From NCBI GenBank assembly GCA_020200995.1, contig JAIVHQ010000260.1, positions 1-6,232 on the forward strand: DNA of 6,232 nucleotides, read 5' to 3'. The position numbers and the translations under genes are program-made. Positions 5,969 to 6,232 of this stretch are shown here, one piece after another. A model generated the notes under the pieces. That model searched no databases and had not been told where the DNA came from. It worked only from the letters and a program-made list of their open reading frames with translations. Source of the stretch: Flavobacteriales bacterium (lineage in GTDB: Bacteria; Bacteroidota; Bacteroidia; Flavobacteriales_D; Cryomorphaceae). The stretch's first letter is position 1; every line of letters starts with the position of its first letter.

Positions 5969-6008
5969 GGGAGACTCTTCACTGCGCTGGGCTACGTTCT
6001 GAGTGACG
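5969..6008. repeat. Half unit 4 (left arms only)
   Basis: This has the outer left arm GGGAGACTCTTCA (5969-5981), the bridge CTGCGCTGGGCTACG and the inner left arm TTCTGAGTGACG (5997-6008). No CGTCACT or TGAAGAGTCTCC follows, so the loop and right half are missing. After 6008 the sequence departs from the other units. About 60 bp of unrelated DNA separates it from the stop codon of the TrkA-C gene. Confidence 0.75.
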
Positions 6009-6067
6009 ATCAGATGATGCTCTCTACTTATAAAATCTTAAATGCGGGGAGCGAGACGACCCTCAGC

Positions 6068-6232
6068 CTAAGCAGCAGCCCCTTCCTGCATCTTTTCAGC
6101 GGTGCGCTCTTCCCAGACCTCATTGAAGTTTTCCAGGTCTGTTTTTCGACCGAAAACAATGACCAGATCACCTTTCTGCATCATGGTATCGCCGTCGAGG
6201 TCGGTAATGTATTTGCCGTTGCGCACAATTCC
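6068..6232 (-). CDS. TrkA-C (RCK_C) domain protein, C-terminal part
   Basis: The last 54 residues of a minus-strand protein, open at the window edge; the stop is TAG (complement of 6068-6070). The visible sequence begins GIVRNGKYITDLDGDTMMQ and continues KGDLVIVFGRKTDLENF, which fits the end of a TrkA-C/RCK_C domain: a strand-turn-strand 'IxRxGxxIxP'-like start, then the 'LxxGDxLxVxGxxxxLxxF' core. A charged tail (NEVWEERTAEKMQEGAAA) follows. RCK_C domains bind ligands and control potassium channels, Trk-type uptake systems and some cation/proton antiporters, at the inner membrane face. Which of these it is cannot be told without the upstream part. It converges on the lipoprotein gene across the repeat array; no separate terminator is clear after its stop. 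Confidence 0.75.
   Translation of the reverse strand, partial: GIVRNGKYITDLDGDTMMQKGDLVIVFGRKTDLENFNEVWEERTAEKMQEGAAA

Larger units (their letters stand above)
5339..6010. repeat. Tandem array of ~196-bp palindromic units
   Basis: This fills the space between the convergent lipoprotein and TrkA-C genes. GGAGACT-type arm starts occur at 5382, 5579, 5775 and 5970, i.e. spacings of 197, 196 and 195 bp. Units 1-3 are complete; unit 4 has only its left half. Each complete unit reads: CTCCGAAAAAA lead-in (5370, 5567, 5763), outer left arm, CTGCGC-rich bridge, inner left arm ending TGAGTGACG, a 45-46 nt loop, inner right arm CGTCACT, a side hairpin, and outer right arm. The spacers joining units are related too (TTGAAAA after the right arm, then the lead-in), so the whole ~196 bp is duplicated, not only the palindromes. 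No open frame here has a plausible protein, and no transposase is visible. The build recalls REPIN/BIME elements (paired inverted REP sequences), but that relationship is inferred. Confidence 0.85.

Noticed and set aside
5339..6010. CRISPR array
   Set aside because: The period is ~196 bp, the spacers are related to each other rather than unique, the repeated unit is itself a long palindrome, and no cas gene is visible.
5339..6010. Insertion sequence or transposon with coding capacity
   Set aside because: No transposase frame is present, and no target-site duplication could be identified at the edges. Only a non-autonomous element remains possible.
4041..6056. Hairpin GGG...CCC at 6045-6063 as terminator of the TrkA-C gene
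   Set aside because: Only three pairs form and no T-run follows on the minus strand. The adjacent repeat array is a better candidate for stopping transcription.

Overview
The window looks like an ordinary chromosomal stretch of a member of the Bacteroidota, possibly a marine or freshwater flavobacterium-like lineage. Evidence for this is near-absence of Shine-Dalgarno sites before the genes, several good matches to the Bacteroidota promoter (TTG/TTTG, about 18-22 nt, then TAnnTTTG), an exported protein whose signal peptide ends in SLQAQ, and short lipoprotein and Spy-like genes of a kind common in this phylum. Genus-level placement is not possible from the sequence alone.

Layout, left to right. 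A small exported Spy/CpxP-like protein (50-388, minus) ends in an intrinsic terminator (4-33). About 330 bp of non-coding DNA separates it from a divergent hemerythrin-like (HHE) protein gene (719-1402, plus). A 12-helix MFS drug/solute:proton antiporter-type gene (1523-2773, plus) follows with its own promoter. It meets, tail to tail with only 3 nt between stop codons, a minus-strand cluster that reads, in transcription order, patatin-like serine hydrolase (3906-4676), universal stress protein B (3431-3865) and universal stress protein A (2777-3214). The two stress proteins are tandem paralogues, roughly 60% identical by eye. Divergent from the patatin gene is an LPP20-like lipoprotein (4766-5326, plus). 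The window ends in the C-terminus of a minus-strand TrkA-C (RCK_C) domain protein, probably part of a potassium channel or other cation transporter (6068-6232, cut by the window edge).

The most unusual part is the non-coding stretch 5327-6067, between the convergent lipoprotein and TrkA-C genes. It is a tandem array with a period of about 196 bp: three complete units and one half unit. Each complete unit is a long imperfect palindrome with a 15-16 bp outer arm, a 10-12 bp inner arm and a 45-46 nt loop, plus a side hairpin on its right half. The side-hairpin stem differs between units 1 and 2 by three paired, compensatory substitutions while keeping 5 bp and a 13-nt loop, which argues that the fold itself has been selected or inherited as a fold. 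No transposase or other coding gene is in the array.

Functionally the coding genes suggest envelope and stress housekeeping (Spy-like protein, hemerythrin-like protein, two Usp proteins, a lipid hydrolase, an efflux-type transporter, a cation-transport regulator domain). There is no clear single pathway and no defence or mobile cargo genes.
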